Source of the DNA: Oscillospiraceae bacterium
GTDB taxonomy: Bacteria > Bacillota > Clostridia > Oscillospirales > Ruminococcaceae
Direction: 5' to 3'
NCBI GenBank assembly: GCA_009782265.1
Contig: WRJM01000003.1
Location: forward strand, 1 to 50,290
DNA: 50,290 nucleotides
Shown here piece after piece: positions 14,505-22,568 of the stretch (positions within the stretch are counted from its first letter, which is position 1; each line of letters begins with the position of its first letter). Below the pieces are notes generated by a model. That model was not told the origin of the DNA. It saw only the letters and a list, made by a program, of their open reading frames with translations, and ran no database searches. The translations under genes were made by a program, and so were the position numbers.

Positions 14505-16577
14505 ATGAAAGAAATAAATTTAATAATAAACGGTATAGAAGCCAAAGGGTTTGATAATCAGACGATTTTGGAGGTTGCGCAAAACTGCGGCGTTGAAATT
14601 CCGACCTTATGCCATGACGAGCGCGTGAAAATGTACGGCGCGTGCGGAATCTGCACGGTTGAAATTGAGGGCAGTCCAAGGCTGTTCCGTTCCTGTTCCG
14701 CGCTTGCGGCGGACGGCATGATGATTACCACCGACAGCCAGCGGATTCGCAAAAACCGCCAAACGGCGTTAGAACTGCTTTTAAGCGACCATAAGGGCGA
14801 TTGCCGCCCGCCGTGTATGCTTGCCTGTCCGGCGGAAACCGACTGTATGGGTTATGTAAACCTAATCGCACAGGGGAATTATAACGACGCTTTAAAGCTG
14901 ATTATGGAGAAAATCCCGCTTCCGGCTTCTATAGGGCGCGTCTGCCCGCACCCGTGTGAAGACGGGTGCAGGCGCGAGCTTGTGGAAGAACCGATTGCAA
15001 TAGCGCAATTGAAACAATTCGTCGGTGATTTGTCTTTAAATGAATCCGGCGGAATTGAGCGCGACAATACGACGATTCCTTTATCCGGTATGGCGGTCGC
15101 CGTTATCGGCGGCGGACCGGGCGGCTTGTCGGCGGCGTATTTCCTGCGACTGAAAGGTCACGCGGTCACGGTTTTTGACGCCATGCCCGAAATGGGCGGT
15201 ATGCTCCGCTACGGAATTCCCGAATACAGGCTTCCTAAGGCACTTTTGCAAAAAGAAATTGATTTTATTAAAAATACGGGTGTAAAAATGCGCAATAATG
15301 TGCGGATTTGCGCCGATACAGCTAACACCCTGAATGACCTCCGCAAAGAATTTGACGCTGTGATTATCGCGGCGGGCGCGTGGTCGGATTTAAAACTGCG
15401 CTGTAAGGGCGAAGATTTAAACGGCGTTATGGGCGGGATTAAATTCTTGCTTGAAGTCGCAACCGGACATATCAAACAGGGGGATTTTGAAGGCAAAAAA
15501 ATCGCTGTTGTCGGCGGCGGAAACACCGCTATGGACGCTTGCAGAACGGCTGTAAGGCTCGGCACGGAAAAGGTTTATAATATCTACCGCCGTACTAAAA
15601 ACGAAATGCCCGCAGAGGAAATTGAAATTCTTGAAGCAGAAGAAGAGGGTGTAATTTTCAAGAACCTGACCAATCCGAATGAAATCGTCGGCGGCGGGGA
15701 AGCCCCCGCAGGAAATCCTTCTTCAAAAACAGTAACGTCCATTAGATTACAGGTCATGGAGCTTGGCGAACCGGACGCTTCCGGACGGCGCGCACCCGTG
15801 CCTGTTGAGGGAAAAGAAGAAGTGCTTGACGTTGACATGGTTATCGCGGCTATCGGGCAGAAGCTGAACCCGGGCGGATTTGAAGCTTTGGAGCTTACAA
15901 GCAGAGGAACAATCAACGCGGACGAAAATATGTTCACCACAAACTTAGACGGTGTTTTTGCCATCGGCGACGCCGTGAATAAGGGTGCGGATATTGCCGT
16001 TTCCGCAATCGGACAGGCGAAAAAAGCCGCCGAAGCAGTTAATAAATACTTATACGGCGAAGAATTAAACCCGCCGGCGCGTTATCTTGTAAAGGACGAA
16101 AAAACCGCGGAAGATTTCAAAGACAGAGAGAAGCAAGCGCGTGTAAAAATGCCGCACAGAAGCGGAAACGAGCGTAAAGCTGATTTTAAAGAAATCAATC
16201 TCGGCTTATCGGAAGAAGCGGCAAAAAAGGAAGCAAGCCGTTGTCTGGAGTGCGGCTGTAAAGATTATTTTGACTGCAAATTAATTAAATATGCTAATCA
16301 ATATGAAGTCAAACCGGAAAAGTATGAATGTGAAACCTGCCGGCGAACTACGGAGCAGGAAATTCCGGATATAATTCAAAACCCTAATAAGTGCGTTTTG
16401 TGCGGGCTGTGCGTGAGGTTATGCGAAGAAGATGTCGGCGCGGGCGTTCTCGGTTTTGTGAACCGCGGGTTTGATACAACGGTCAGAGCTGCAGGCGATA
16501 TAACGAAATGCGCCGACTGCGGGAAATGTGCAGAAGTTTGCCCGACAGGGGCATTGATGAAAGCAAATCAAGCATGA
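14505..16577 (+). CDS. NuoG/GltD fusion flavoprotein, probable Stn-type transhydrogenase subunit
   Basis: The 690-residue protein combines an N-terminal [2Fe-2S] ferredoxin domain (ligands C36, C47, C50, C64), a NuoG-type cluster region (SDHKGDCRPPCMLACPAE), and a GltD-like FAD/NAD(P)H module (VIGGGPGGLSAAYFLRLKG, VVGGGNTAMDACRTAVRLG, FAIGDAVNKGADIAVSAIGQ). Two further cluster motifs stand at the C-terminus (CVLCGLCVRLC and CADCGKCAEVC). There is no H-cluster domain, so it is not a hydrogenase. Together with the NuoE- and NuoF-like subunits this matches the Sporomusa-type Nfn (Stn) bifurcating NADH/NADPH/ferredoxin transhydrogenase. That assignment is inference from domain order. Confidence 0.85.
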   Translation: MKEINLIINGIEAKGFDNQTILEVAQNCGVEIPTLCHDERVKMYGACGICTVEIEGSPRLFRSCSALAADGMMITTDSQRIRKNRQTALELLLSDHKGDCRPPCMLACPAETDCMGYVNLIAQGNYNDALKLIMEKIPLPASIGRVCPHPCEDGCRRELVEEPIAIAQLKQFVGDLSLNESGGIERDNTTIPLSGMAVAVIGGGPGGLSAAYFLRLKGHAVTVFDAMPEMGGMLRYGIPEYRLPKALLQKEIDFIKNTGVKMRNNVRICADTANTLNDLRKEFDAVIIAAGAWSDLKLRCKGEDLNGVMGGIKFLLEVATGHIKQGDFEGKKIAVVGGGNTAMDACRTAVRLGTEKVYNIYRRTKNEMPAEEIEILEAEEEGVIFKNLTNPNEIVGGGEAPAGNPSSKTVTSIRLQVMELGEPDASGRRAPVPVEGKEEVLDVDMVIAAIGQKLNPGGFEALELTSRGTINADENMFTTNLDGVFAIGDAVNKGADIAVSAIGQAKKAAEAVNKYLYGEELNPPARYLVKDEKTAEDFKDREKQARVKMPHRSGNERKADFKEINLGLSEEAAKKEASRCLECGCKDYFDCKLIKYANQYEVKPEKYECETCRRTTEQEIPDIIQNPNKCVLCGLCVRLCEEDVGAGVLGFVNRGFDTTVRAAGDITKCADCGKCAEVCPTGALMKANQA

Positions 16578-17974
16578 AAATAGGATTCATAAGTTTTGAC
16601 CACCTGCGCGGCTGGAACGGGATTACGCGCCTGATTGACCGAATTGCCGCTGAAATGGCAGAGCGCGGGCACAGCGTCAGCATTGTCGCGCTTGAAGCGT
16701 CCGCAGATTCTAAAAAGAAAATACCCGTTTCAAAGCTTGATTATCCCCATGAATTAATCACGCTGAATTTAAACGACCGTCAGGGACAAACAGAGGCGGC
16801 GGGAAAAATTGCCGCTTCGGGGCTTGACGTCTGCGCGGCTTCCATAGGCTCAGCACGGCTTTTACAGCTTCCCTGCCTGTTTAAAGCTTCCGGTATTCCT
16901 TTTATTCACGGCGAACCCGCCGACCCGCGTGTTTTTAATTTTGCGCGCTGGCAACCATATGAGCATTACGGGGTTTTATTCGCCGCCGACGCTTTCACCG
17001 TGCTTTTAGAAGAATACCTCCCCTTTTATCCTAAAGCCTTGCAGTCCCGCGCACATGTTATCGGCAATCCCGCACCAAAGCCCGCGCCTGTTGACTTTGC
17101 GGCGAGAAGAAAAAAGAAAACCCGCACAATTATTTCTGCGGGGCGTTTTAATGAGAATGATAAGCGGTTCTCTTTTTTAATCCGCGCTTTCGCCCTGCTT
17201 CATAAAGAATTCCCCGAATGGCGGCTTAAATTAGCCGGTTCAGGGACGTACCGCGAGTTTTACGGTATTTTAGCGGAACAGCTCGGCATACGGCGGTTTT
17301 TGGATTTTACGGGCGCGGTTGACGATGTCGGTTCTCTTTACGAAGATTCGGATATTTTTTGTTTACCCTCATTTATTGCGGAGGGTTTACCTATGGTTTA
17401 TCTTGAAGCGTCCGCTTACGCCTTGCCGCTTGCGGGTTATAAATCCTGCGTTGCTTCCGCCGCACTGATAGATTCAAAAACAGGCGCATTGGCAGAAGAA
17501 AACACACCCGAGTCCCTTGCAAATGCGCTTCGCTCCCTGATGGTTTTACCGCCGGAGGAAAGAGAACAAACCGGTATAAACGCACACGAAAAACTGCAAA
17601 AACTTTACGGAAACAGCATTGTTTTTGACGAGTGGGAAGCATTGTTCGCGGAAACTGTTGAAAAGGTGAAGAACATAGGTTCAACGGCACTTGAAAGGAG
17701 CTTGAAAATGAACGGTATCGGAAAAGAATGGGTTGATTTGAATTTAACGCCCGACAGCTCTGTTTGGACGAAAAAGGTTTTAAGCAGTGCCGCTGCTGAA
17801 ATTTCCGCAAGGGAAAACTCTATGTCGGCTACGGAGAACTCCGACACAGAAGCCGAAAATGTGCGGCTTCGGTGCGAAATCGCAAAATTAACAAGGGATT
17901 ACAGAAATTTACAGGAGAATTACGCTTCTCTTGCGGAGCAGTTTAAAATGCTCGGGCAAAAGCGTAAAAAATAA
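16574..17974 (+). CDS. Glycosyltransferase family 4 with C-terminal coiled coil
   Basis: The 466-residue GT-B enzyme starts at ATG 16574, overlapping the previous stop as ATGA, so it is translationally coupled. The N-terminal domain opens KIGFISFDHLRGWNGITRLI. The C-terminal domain has TIISAGRFNENDKRF and the E-x7-E motif EGLPMVYLE, which binds the sugar-nucleotide donor. Residues 430-466 form a predicted coiled coil (NVRLRCEIAKLTRDYRNLQE) that could mediate oligomerisation. It probably transfers a hexose to a cell-surface glycan; the acceptor is unknown. Why it follows redox genes is unclear. Confidence 0.8.
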   Translation: MKIGFISFDHLRGWNGITRLIDRIAAEMAERGHSVSIVALEASADSKKKIPVSKLDYPHELITLNLNDRQGQTEAAGKIAASGLDVCAASIGSARLLQLPCLFKASGIPFIHGEPADPRVFNFARWQPYEHYGVLFAADAFTVLLEEYLPFYPKALQSRAHVIGNPAPKPAPVDFAARRKKKTRTIISAGRFNENDKRFSFLIRAFALLHKEFPEWRLKLAGSGTYREFYGILAEQLGIRRFLDFTGAVDDVGSLYEDSDIFCLPSFIAEGLPMVYLEASAYALPLAGYKSCVASAALIDSKTGALAEENTPESLANALRSLMVLPPEEREQTGINAHEKLQKLYGNSIVFDEWEALFAETVEKVKNIGSTALERSLKMNGIGKEWVDLNLTPDSSVWTKKVLSSAAAEISARENSMSATENSDTEAENVRLRCEIAKLTRDYRNLQENYASLAEQFKMLGQKRKK

Positions 17975-17983
17975 AAATTTTTA

Positions 17984-18012
17984 TTGCAATTTTATGCAGA
18001 ATATGGTATAAT
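17984..18012 (+). promoter_or_regulatory. Promoter for Cys-rich surface protein
   Basis: TTGCAA (17984-17989), 17 bases, TATAAT (18007-18012), followed by AAAAGGGGA before ATG 18046. Confidence 0.7.
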
Positions 18013-18045
18013 TAATTCTATAAAATTAAAAAAAGGGGAATTGTT

Positions 18046-19026
18046 ATGAACAGGGAAGCCAGAAGAAAATCGGAACGATTGGCAAAAAAAGCGCGCAGAA
18101 CAGTGCTGTCACTGCTTGTCGCAGGTACTTTAGCGGCAGGTGTAGCCGATAATGTAACCAATAACTCATTAGGGTTTTTAATTGAAGCAAACGCGGATGA
18201 TTGTCCCTGCAACAGTTCAGGTTGTTATTGCTACCCCGATTGCGATTGTATACATTGTGACCCGCCGCCGCCTGTTGATGATTGTCAGTGTGCGGTTTGC
18301 CCGTGCAATGATAACGGAGGGGTCTGTGAATGTAATTCGGGGGTTTGCAATTGTCTGCCCTGCGAAGAAGATGATGACCCTCCCCCTCCACCCGTAACCA
18401 CAACCCCGCCGCCTTATATCCCCCCGCCTCAAACCACAACAACCGCGACCTCGCCCGTAGCTACAACCACCGCGCCTGTCACTACAGCACCACCCGTTTC
18501 AACAACCGCGCCGCCTGTAACAACAGCAGTTCCCGCGCCGCCGCAGACAAACGATTACGAGCCTGATTTTTCCGAAGAAAACGGCGACGAGAAGTTTTTG
18601 TTTGACGGAAATTATGAGGATTTACTGAACGTGTACATAAACGGCAAGGTTTTGAAATCCAACATTGTCAACGACGGCAAGCAGTGGGATTTATCAGGCT
18701 TTAACGGTTATGACGACACGCTCGGGATTGCTTATGAGGGCAGTGTGGGGGTTATCCTCTACGGTGAATTCCTCAGCACGTTAAGCGGAGGAACATATCA
18801 CCTTTCGGTTGAATTCAAGGACGGAACAATGGGTGATATGGAGTTTGAAATAGAGGGTACTGAAGAAGAAATTATGCCGGAAATTCCCGAAACTCTTGAA
18901 ACTACCGAACCGGAAGAACACGCTCCGAATCCGCCTACAGGTGTCGCGGCAGTCGGTATAACAGCGGCAGTCGCCGCGGGAATCGCGGCGGTTATTAACC
19001 GCAGGAAAAAGAAGAATTTACATTAA
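18046..19026 (+). CDS. Cys-rich, Pro/Thr-linker surface protein with NPPTG-type sorting signal
   Basis: The 326-residue exported protein has a long, very basic N-region and a hydrophobic segment (VLSLLVAGTLAAGVAD). A Cys-rich domain with repeated C-x-C and C-x2-C spacings covers about residues 46-105 and contains some 20 cysteines. A Pro/Thr linker (about 106-165) and a CBM_X2/Ig-like beta domain (about 180-265) follow. The tail is NPPTG, a hydrophobic helix and RRKKK, a sortase-type wall anchor with an LPXTG-variant motif. I do not recognise the whole protein. The Cys pattern is metallothionein-like, but disulfides or thioether modification are equally possible. Confidence 0.7.
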   Translation: MNREARRKSERLAKKARRTVLSLLVAGTLAAGVADNVTNNSLGFLIEANADDCPCNSSGCYCYPDCDCIHCDPPPPVDDCQCAVCPCNDNGGVCECNSGVCNCLPCEEDDDPPPPPVTTTPPPYIPPPQTTTTATSPVATTTAPVTTAPPVSTTAPPVTTAVPAPPQTNDYEPDFSEENGDEKFLFDGNYEDLLNVYINGKVLKSNIVNDGKQWDLSGFNGYDDTLGIAYEGSVGVILYGEFLSTLSGGTYHLSVEFKDGTMGDMEFEIEGTEEEIMPEIPETLETTEPEEHAPNPPTGVAAVGITAAVAAGIAAVINRRKKKNLH

Positions 19027-19032
19027 AATTAA

Positions 19033-19070
19033 ACAAATCCGCCGGTTAAATACCGGCGGATTTGTTTGTT
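19033..19070. terminator. Bidirectional terminator
   Basis: ACAAATCCGCCGG (19033-19045), 7-base loop, CCGGCGGATTTGT (19053-19065), followed by a T-rich tail. It separates two converging genes. Confidence 0.85.
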
Positions 19071-19912
19071 TAATTGATTTCAACACTAAACTTATCAATA
19101 TAATAAATTGTTTCCTTGCTGTTGTTTCCGTGCGTGCTTAAATACAAAGCGGGGTAATCCACTGTCGGCGTTCCCGTCCATTCGCCGCTCATGGTATGCC
19201 ATGTATTTTCGGCGGCGTTTTCAATCGAATTTCCGACAGAGGGATAATCATTGTTGTTCACCTGCCAGTTTAAATCCCCAGCCGCGCCGACCCGTTTAAT
19301 ATCAACAGAAAACTTAACCGTTACATTTTTATCTTTATACGCGCCCAAGTTATACTGCGTTACCGCCCAGCCCTGCGGGTTTTTAATTTCCATTACGCCC
19401 GTGCGGTTTTCATCGGGCAAATCAATAATTTGAAAATCGCCCATAACCGAAAGCTCCTGCACGGTTTTATTCAGGAAATTGATTTTATATTCATCATCGC
19501 CGTATGTTCTTTCATGGTCAGCTAAAATACATTCGCTGAGTTTAATTTTCAACAGGCAGGTATTCGGGTCTTTTTCGTTGACGTGCCCCATGGTGTACCA
19601 TTTTGAAAATGCTTTGCGCAGTTTTGACATCATTTCCGCGTTGCGCTCTTCCATGACCCAACCGAGATTTTCGCCCGTTCCCTTTGCTTTGAACCAGTCG
19701 CCGCAAACCGCAACCGCGTTGTTTTGTTCAATTTCACGCATTTTATTGGAAAGCGTGTATGTTACTGCATAAAACGCGCCGTCCTCATAATAGGCGTCTA
19801 CAATGCGCACCTCGGGGCTTTTGCCGGATTTTGCCATCGTTGCTACGGAAATAAGGCTGTCTTGGCTGAATTTCTGCTCCATCAGTTTAATTGCGTTTTC
19901 GTATTTGCTCAT
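19070..19912 (-). CDS. Flavin split-barrel (PPOX-like) protein fused to CBM-like domain
   Basis: The 280-residue protein starts at ATG 19912, which has GGAGGA at 19927-19922. Residues 1-145 are a pyridoxamine-5'-phosphate-oxidase-like FMN split barrel, recognisable from KLMEQKFSQDSLISVATMAK, SPEVRIVDAYYEDGAFYAVT and NNAVAVCGDWFKAKG. Residues 165-280 form a beta-sandwich resembling carbohydrate-binding modules of the CBM4/9/22 type (VTVKFSVDIKRVG ... WHTMSGEWTG ... IYYIDKFSVEI). There is no signal peptide, so a sugar-binding-like domain sits on a cytoplasmic flavoprotein. The promoter carries a 24-bp palindrome shared with the WYL regulator gene at 30092. Confidence 0.75.
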   Translation of the reverse strand: MSKYENAIKLMEQKFSQDSLISVATMAKSGKSPEVRIVDAYYEDGAFYAVTYTLSNKMREIEQNNAVAVCGDWFKAKGTGENLGWVMEERNAEMMSKLRKAFSKWYTMGHVNEKDPNTCLLKIKLSECILADHERTYGDDEYKINFLNKTVQELSVMGDFQIIDLPDENRTGVMEIKNPQGWAVTQYNLGAYKDKNVTVKFSVDIKRVGAAGDLNWQVNNNDYPSVGNSIENAAENTWHTMSGEWTGTPTVDYPALYLSTHGNNSKETIYYIDKFSVEIN

Positions 19913-19946
19913 TTTTTGATTTCCTCCAATTTTTAATGTTAAGATT

Positions 19947-19984
19947 ATTATAAATGATTTAATATGACACCTGATTGTCATATT
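19947..19984 (-). promoter_or_regulatory. Palindromic operator and -10 box of the flavoprotein gene
   Basis: The palindrome is AATATGACA-N6-TGTCATATT (19961-19984). On the minus strand it is followed after 8 bases by TATAAT (19952-19947), and the -35 region is poor. The same operator (one mismatch) and nearly the same distance to -10 occur before the WYL regulator gene (30009-30045). Confidence 0.7.
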
Positions 19985-20082
19985 AAAAAATGTTTTTATT
20001 TTTTATTTTATATCCTATCATACCGTAAAACCAAATCATTTTCTACCAAAATCATCACTATTCATACAACAATCGTAACAAA

Positions 20083-20111
20083 TTGACTTTTAAACGTTTT
20101 TTTGATATAAT
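20083..20111 (+). promoter_or_regulatory. yedK: Promoter for yedK
   Basis: TTGACT (20083-20088), 17 bases, TATAAT (20106-20111). No LexA-like site is seen here. Confidence 0.8.
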
Positions 20112-20140
20112 CATGTTAAGATTAAAAAGGAGTTTTTTAT

Positions 20141-20737
20141 ATGTGCGGCAGATATATCGCCAATTCAGAAGATGAAATCACGGAAATCCGCGAAATCCTG
20201 AAACAGATTTCCATGCGCCTTGTCAGCTTTGAAGTTCCCGAATCCGGCGAATCGGGAACAGTGCCGGCTTTGTCCGATGTTTTCCCCACGAATCAAGTTT
20301 TGCTGATTAACAAAACCGCCGAAATCATCCGTTCAACATGGGGCTTAGAAAAGTGGGACAAGAAAGGCGTGATTATCAACGCAAAAAGCGAAACCTGCGA
20401 ACAAAGCGGGTTCTTTAAGCCGTTCGCAAATAACCGCTGTATCATTCCCGCGCACGGTTATTACGAATGGCGAAAGCCCGATAATCCCGAAGATAAACAA
20501 AAAATCAAATACGCCTTTTCAAGTAAAAATAAGCACGGCATTTTCATGGCGGGGCTGTATAAAACCGACACCTTCGCAATTATCACCAAACCCGCTGAAG
20601 AAGAAATTTTGTTCATTCACCCCCGTATGCCTTTAATCATCAGCGCGGAACAGGCGCAGGACTGGCTTTCCGGAAAGCTGTCAATCAAAGAAGCCGTGTT
20701 ACAGCAGTCGGGAATCACATTCAAGGAAGCAGGTTAA
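20141..20737 (+). CDS. yedK: SOS response-associated peptidase (SRAP/YedK/HMCES family)
   Basis: The 198-residue protein forms a DNA-protein cross-link with abasic sites in single-stranded DNA and so protects them from breakage. Cys2 (MCGRY), which becomes the N-terminal nucleophile after Met removal, is present. So are the asparagine/glutamate region INAKSETCEQSGFFKPF, the CIIPAHGYYEWRK block with the conserved Glu, and IHPRMPLII with the catalytic His. The length is normal. It converges on dinB, with a partial mini-element between them; both act in damage tolerance. Confidence 0.92.
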   Translation: MCGRYIANSEDEITEIREILKQISMRLVSFEVPESGESGTVPALSDVFPTNQVLLINKTAEIIRSTWGLEKWDKKGVIINAKSETCEQSGFFKPFANNRCIIPAHGYYEWRKPDNPEDKQKIKYAFSSKNKHGIFMAGLYKTDTFAIITKPAEEEILFIHPRMPLIISAEQAQDWLSGKLSIKEAVLQQSGITFKEAG

Positions 20738-20775
20738 AAATTCAATTATTGAAAACGGCTATCTATGACTATTTC

Positions 20776-20846
20776 TGTAGGGGCGACCCTTGTGGTCGCC
20801 CGCGTATTTATATCGGGTTTCTGCAATAAAGGGATAACCATTTACT
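20776..20846. repeat. Partial GTAGGGGCG mini-element
   Basis: TGTAGGGGCGACC (20776-20788) pairs with GGTCGCCC. The right core end CGCCCCTAC is missing, but the outer extension TGCAATAAAGGGATAACCAT matches the extension at 11832-11852. It looks like an internally deleted copy between yedK and dinB. Confidence 0.55.
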
Positions 20847-22008
20847 GAAAATTAAAGCACCTTTCGATTTTCAGCTCTTTCAGCTTGCCTTTCAGATTCC
20901 TTTCAATTTCGGTGAAATCCTCCGGTTCGTCCTGTTCGCCGCTCGGCAAAGAAAGCTGTTCGTACTGATTATTCTGTAATTTGGAAACATGAACCCCCAC
21001 GCTTCTGACCGATTTTTCGTCGAAATTATCTATATACAGGCTTTTCGCGCTTTTGTAAATCAACAAGCCGCTGTCGGTCGGCAGATTCAATGTCAACTGC
21101 CGGTTGATTGCTGTAAAATCATTGTATTTTATTAAAATCGCAATACATTTTGCCTTGACTTTGTGCTTGGCAAGCCGCGCCGACACGGTTTTGGAAAGCA
21201 CATAAAGCATGGTCAGAATATCAAGCTCGTTTTTAAGGTCATAAGGCATCGTAACCGTGTTCCCTATGCTCTTGAACGGGTCGTTTTCGGGTGTTTTCGG
21301 GTCAAAGGCGCGGTCGTCGCCGTTAGCGAACATCCACAGAACCTCGCCGTTTTTGCCTAAAGCGCGCTTCAGATACTTCACGTTACAGCGAGCCAAATCG
21401 CCTATGGTTAAAATCCCCATACCCATAAGCTTTTTGCGGGTCGCGGGACCCACGTAAAGCATTTCAAACGCGGGCAGCTTCCAAATCAGCGGCTTTAAAT
21501 CTTCTTTGGTTAAAACCGTGGTGGCGTCCGGCTTTTTCATGTCCGAAGCAAGCTTTGAAAAAATATAGTTATAGCTTACGCCGACGGACGCCGTCAAGCC
21601 AAGCTCGGACTTAATCCGTGCTCTCAGCTCGTTCGCAAGCCTTTTCCCTTCTTCCGCGCCGTCCGCTCTGCCCGTCAGGTCAATCCACGCTTCGTCAAGC
21701 CCGAACGGAATCACCTCATTGCTGTACTGCCTGTATAAATCCCGCGCTTTCTTGGCAAACGCGACATATTTGGGGTAATCGGCGGTTACGGTGACAAGAT
21801 TGGGCGATTTCTGCCGGGCGAAGAAAATGCTTTCGCCTGTGATTACACCCATGTTTTTAGCAATATCGTTCTTGGCGAGAATAATCCCGTGGCGCATGGC
21901 GGGGTCGCCGCAGACAGCCATAGGGACGTGCCGCAGCCGCTCATTGTAGATACATTCGACAGACGCATAATAGCTGTTCATGTCGCAGTGAAGCATTACT
22001 TTTTCCAT
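20842..22008 (-). CDS. dinB: Y-family DNA polymerase IV
   Basis: The 388-residue translesion polymerase has the catalytic carboxylates in LHCDMNSYYASVE and FGLDEAWIDLTG, the helix-hairpin-helix thumb region (ILTIGDLARCN) and a little-finger domain up to about residue 350. It bypasses lesions at the cost of fidelity. The far C-terminus (LSLPSGEQDEPEDF) could hold a clamp-binding motif. The start at 22008 has no clear ribosome site; an internal ATG 12 bases on (MLHCDMN) is an alternative. Its promoter holds a LexA-type box in the spacer, so SOS induction is likely. Confidence 0.92.
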   Translation of the reverse strand: MEKVMLHCDMNSYYASVECIYNERLRHVPMAVCGDPAMRHGIILAKNDIAKNMGVITGESIFFARQKSPNLVTVTADYPKYVAFAKKARDLYRQYSNEVIPFGLDEAWIDLTGRADGAEEGKRLANELRARIKSELGLTASVGVSYNYIFSKLASDMKKPDATTVLTKEDLKPLIWKLPAFEMLYVGPATRKKLMGMGILTIGDLARCNVKYLKRALGKNGEVLWMFANGDDRAFDPKTPENDPFKSIGNTVTMPYDLKNELDILTMLYVLSKTVSARLAKHKVKAKCIAILIKYNDFTAINRQLTLNLPTDSGLLIYKSAKSLYIDNFDEKSVRSVGVHVSKLQNNQYEQLSLPSGEQDEPEDFTEIERNLKGKLKELKIERCFNFQ

Positions 22009-22026
22009 AAATTATATAAAACCTGC

Positions 22027-22055
22027 TTGACAAATTGTGAACGATGGTGTATAAT
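22027..22055 (+). promoter_or_regulatory. Promoter for XRE-ImmA operon
   Basis: TTGACA (22027-22032), 17 bases, TATAAT (22050-22055). It runs divergently from the dinB promoter. A perfect palindrome lies just downstream, covering the expected start site. Confidence 0.8.
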
Positions 22056-22060
22056 AAATA

Positions 22061-22074
22061 CGAACAACGGTTCG
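22061..22074. promoter_or_regulatory. LexA/DinR-type box 1
   Basis: CGAACAACGGTTCG fits the Gram-positive SOS box CGAAC-N4-GTTCG exactly, and its flanks TA/TA extend the symmetry. It covers the start-site region of the XRE-ImmA promoter. Confidence 0.75.
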
Positions 22075-22081
22075 TATTTTT

Positions 22082-22110
22082 AGTATACCGAACATCCGTT
22101 CATTTGTCAA
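22082..22110 (-). promoter_or_regulatory. dinB: dinB promoter with LexA/DinR-type box 2 in spacer
   Basis: On the minus strand: TTGACA (22110-22105), 17 bases, TATACT (22087-22082). The spacer contains CGAACATCCGTTCA (22089-22102), one mismatch from the SOS box, so a bound repressor would block the promoter. Confidence 0.75.
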
Positions 22111-22158
22111 GTGTTTTTTATGAATTTATGTTCATATATTTTGTATAGGGAGGTTTAT

Positions 22159-22566
22159 ATGGGATTTGCCGAAAAACTGCGCGAGCTGAGAACGCGCCAA
22201 AACATGACACAGTCGGAATTCGGTCTGGCGTTGGGTGTTACCGCCCGCACTGTCATCAATTACGAATCCGGTAACCGCGTACCTAAGGACATGGAATTTT
22301 ACAAGAAGGTTTCCGAACGGTTCAAACTCCCGTTAGAATCGCTTCTGACCGAGCGCGAAGAATTCGCCGCGCAAGCTTATGCCGCGGGCGGGCTTACGGA
22401 AAAGCGCAAGGCGGAGGCTCTTGTCGCGGAAGCAAATTCGCTGTTCGCAGGCGGCGCGCTGACCGAAGAGGACAAGGACGCGGTGTTTTACGCTTTGCAG
22501 GAAGCGTACTGGATTGCGAAAAGCGAAAATAAAAAGTATGCTAAAAAGCGTACAAAGAAGTCTTAA
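22159..22566 (+). CDS. XRE-family transcriptional regulator
   Basis: This 135-residue protein starts at ATG 22159, preceded by AGGGAGG (22147-22153). The helix-turn-helix spans residues 4-60 (LRELRTRQNMTQSEFGLALG and TARTVINYESGNRVP). The C-terminal half is helical and acidic/Ala-rich and may dimerise. The ImmA-like protease gene begins 3 bases after its stop, the arrangement of ImmR-ImmA type repressor/anti-repressor pairs, in which the protease cleaves the repressor. It may bind the palindromes at 22061-22102 itself. Confidence 0.85.
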   Translation: MGFAEKLRELRTRQNMTQSEFGLALGVTARTVINYESGNRVPKDMEFYKKVSERFKLPLESLLTEREEFAAQAYAAGGLTEKRKAEALVAEANSLFAGGALTEEDKDAVFYALQEAYWIAKSENKKYAKKRTKKS

Positions 22567-22568
22567 TT

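Noticed and set aside
16508-16573. Upstream start for the glycosyltransferase
   Set aside because: It lies inside the C-terminal cluster motif of the preceding gene, while ATG 16574 gives a normal GT4 N-terminus and an ATGA overlap.
14505-16577. Iron-only hydrogenase catalytic subunit
   Set aside because: The NuoE/NuoF neighbours suggest HydABC, but no H-cluster motifs are present; the protein is GltD-like instead.
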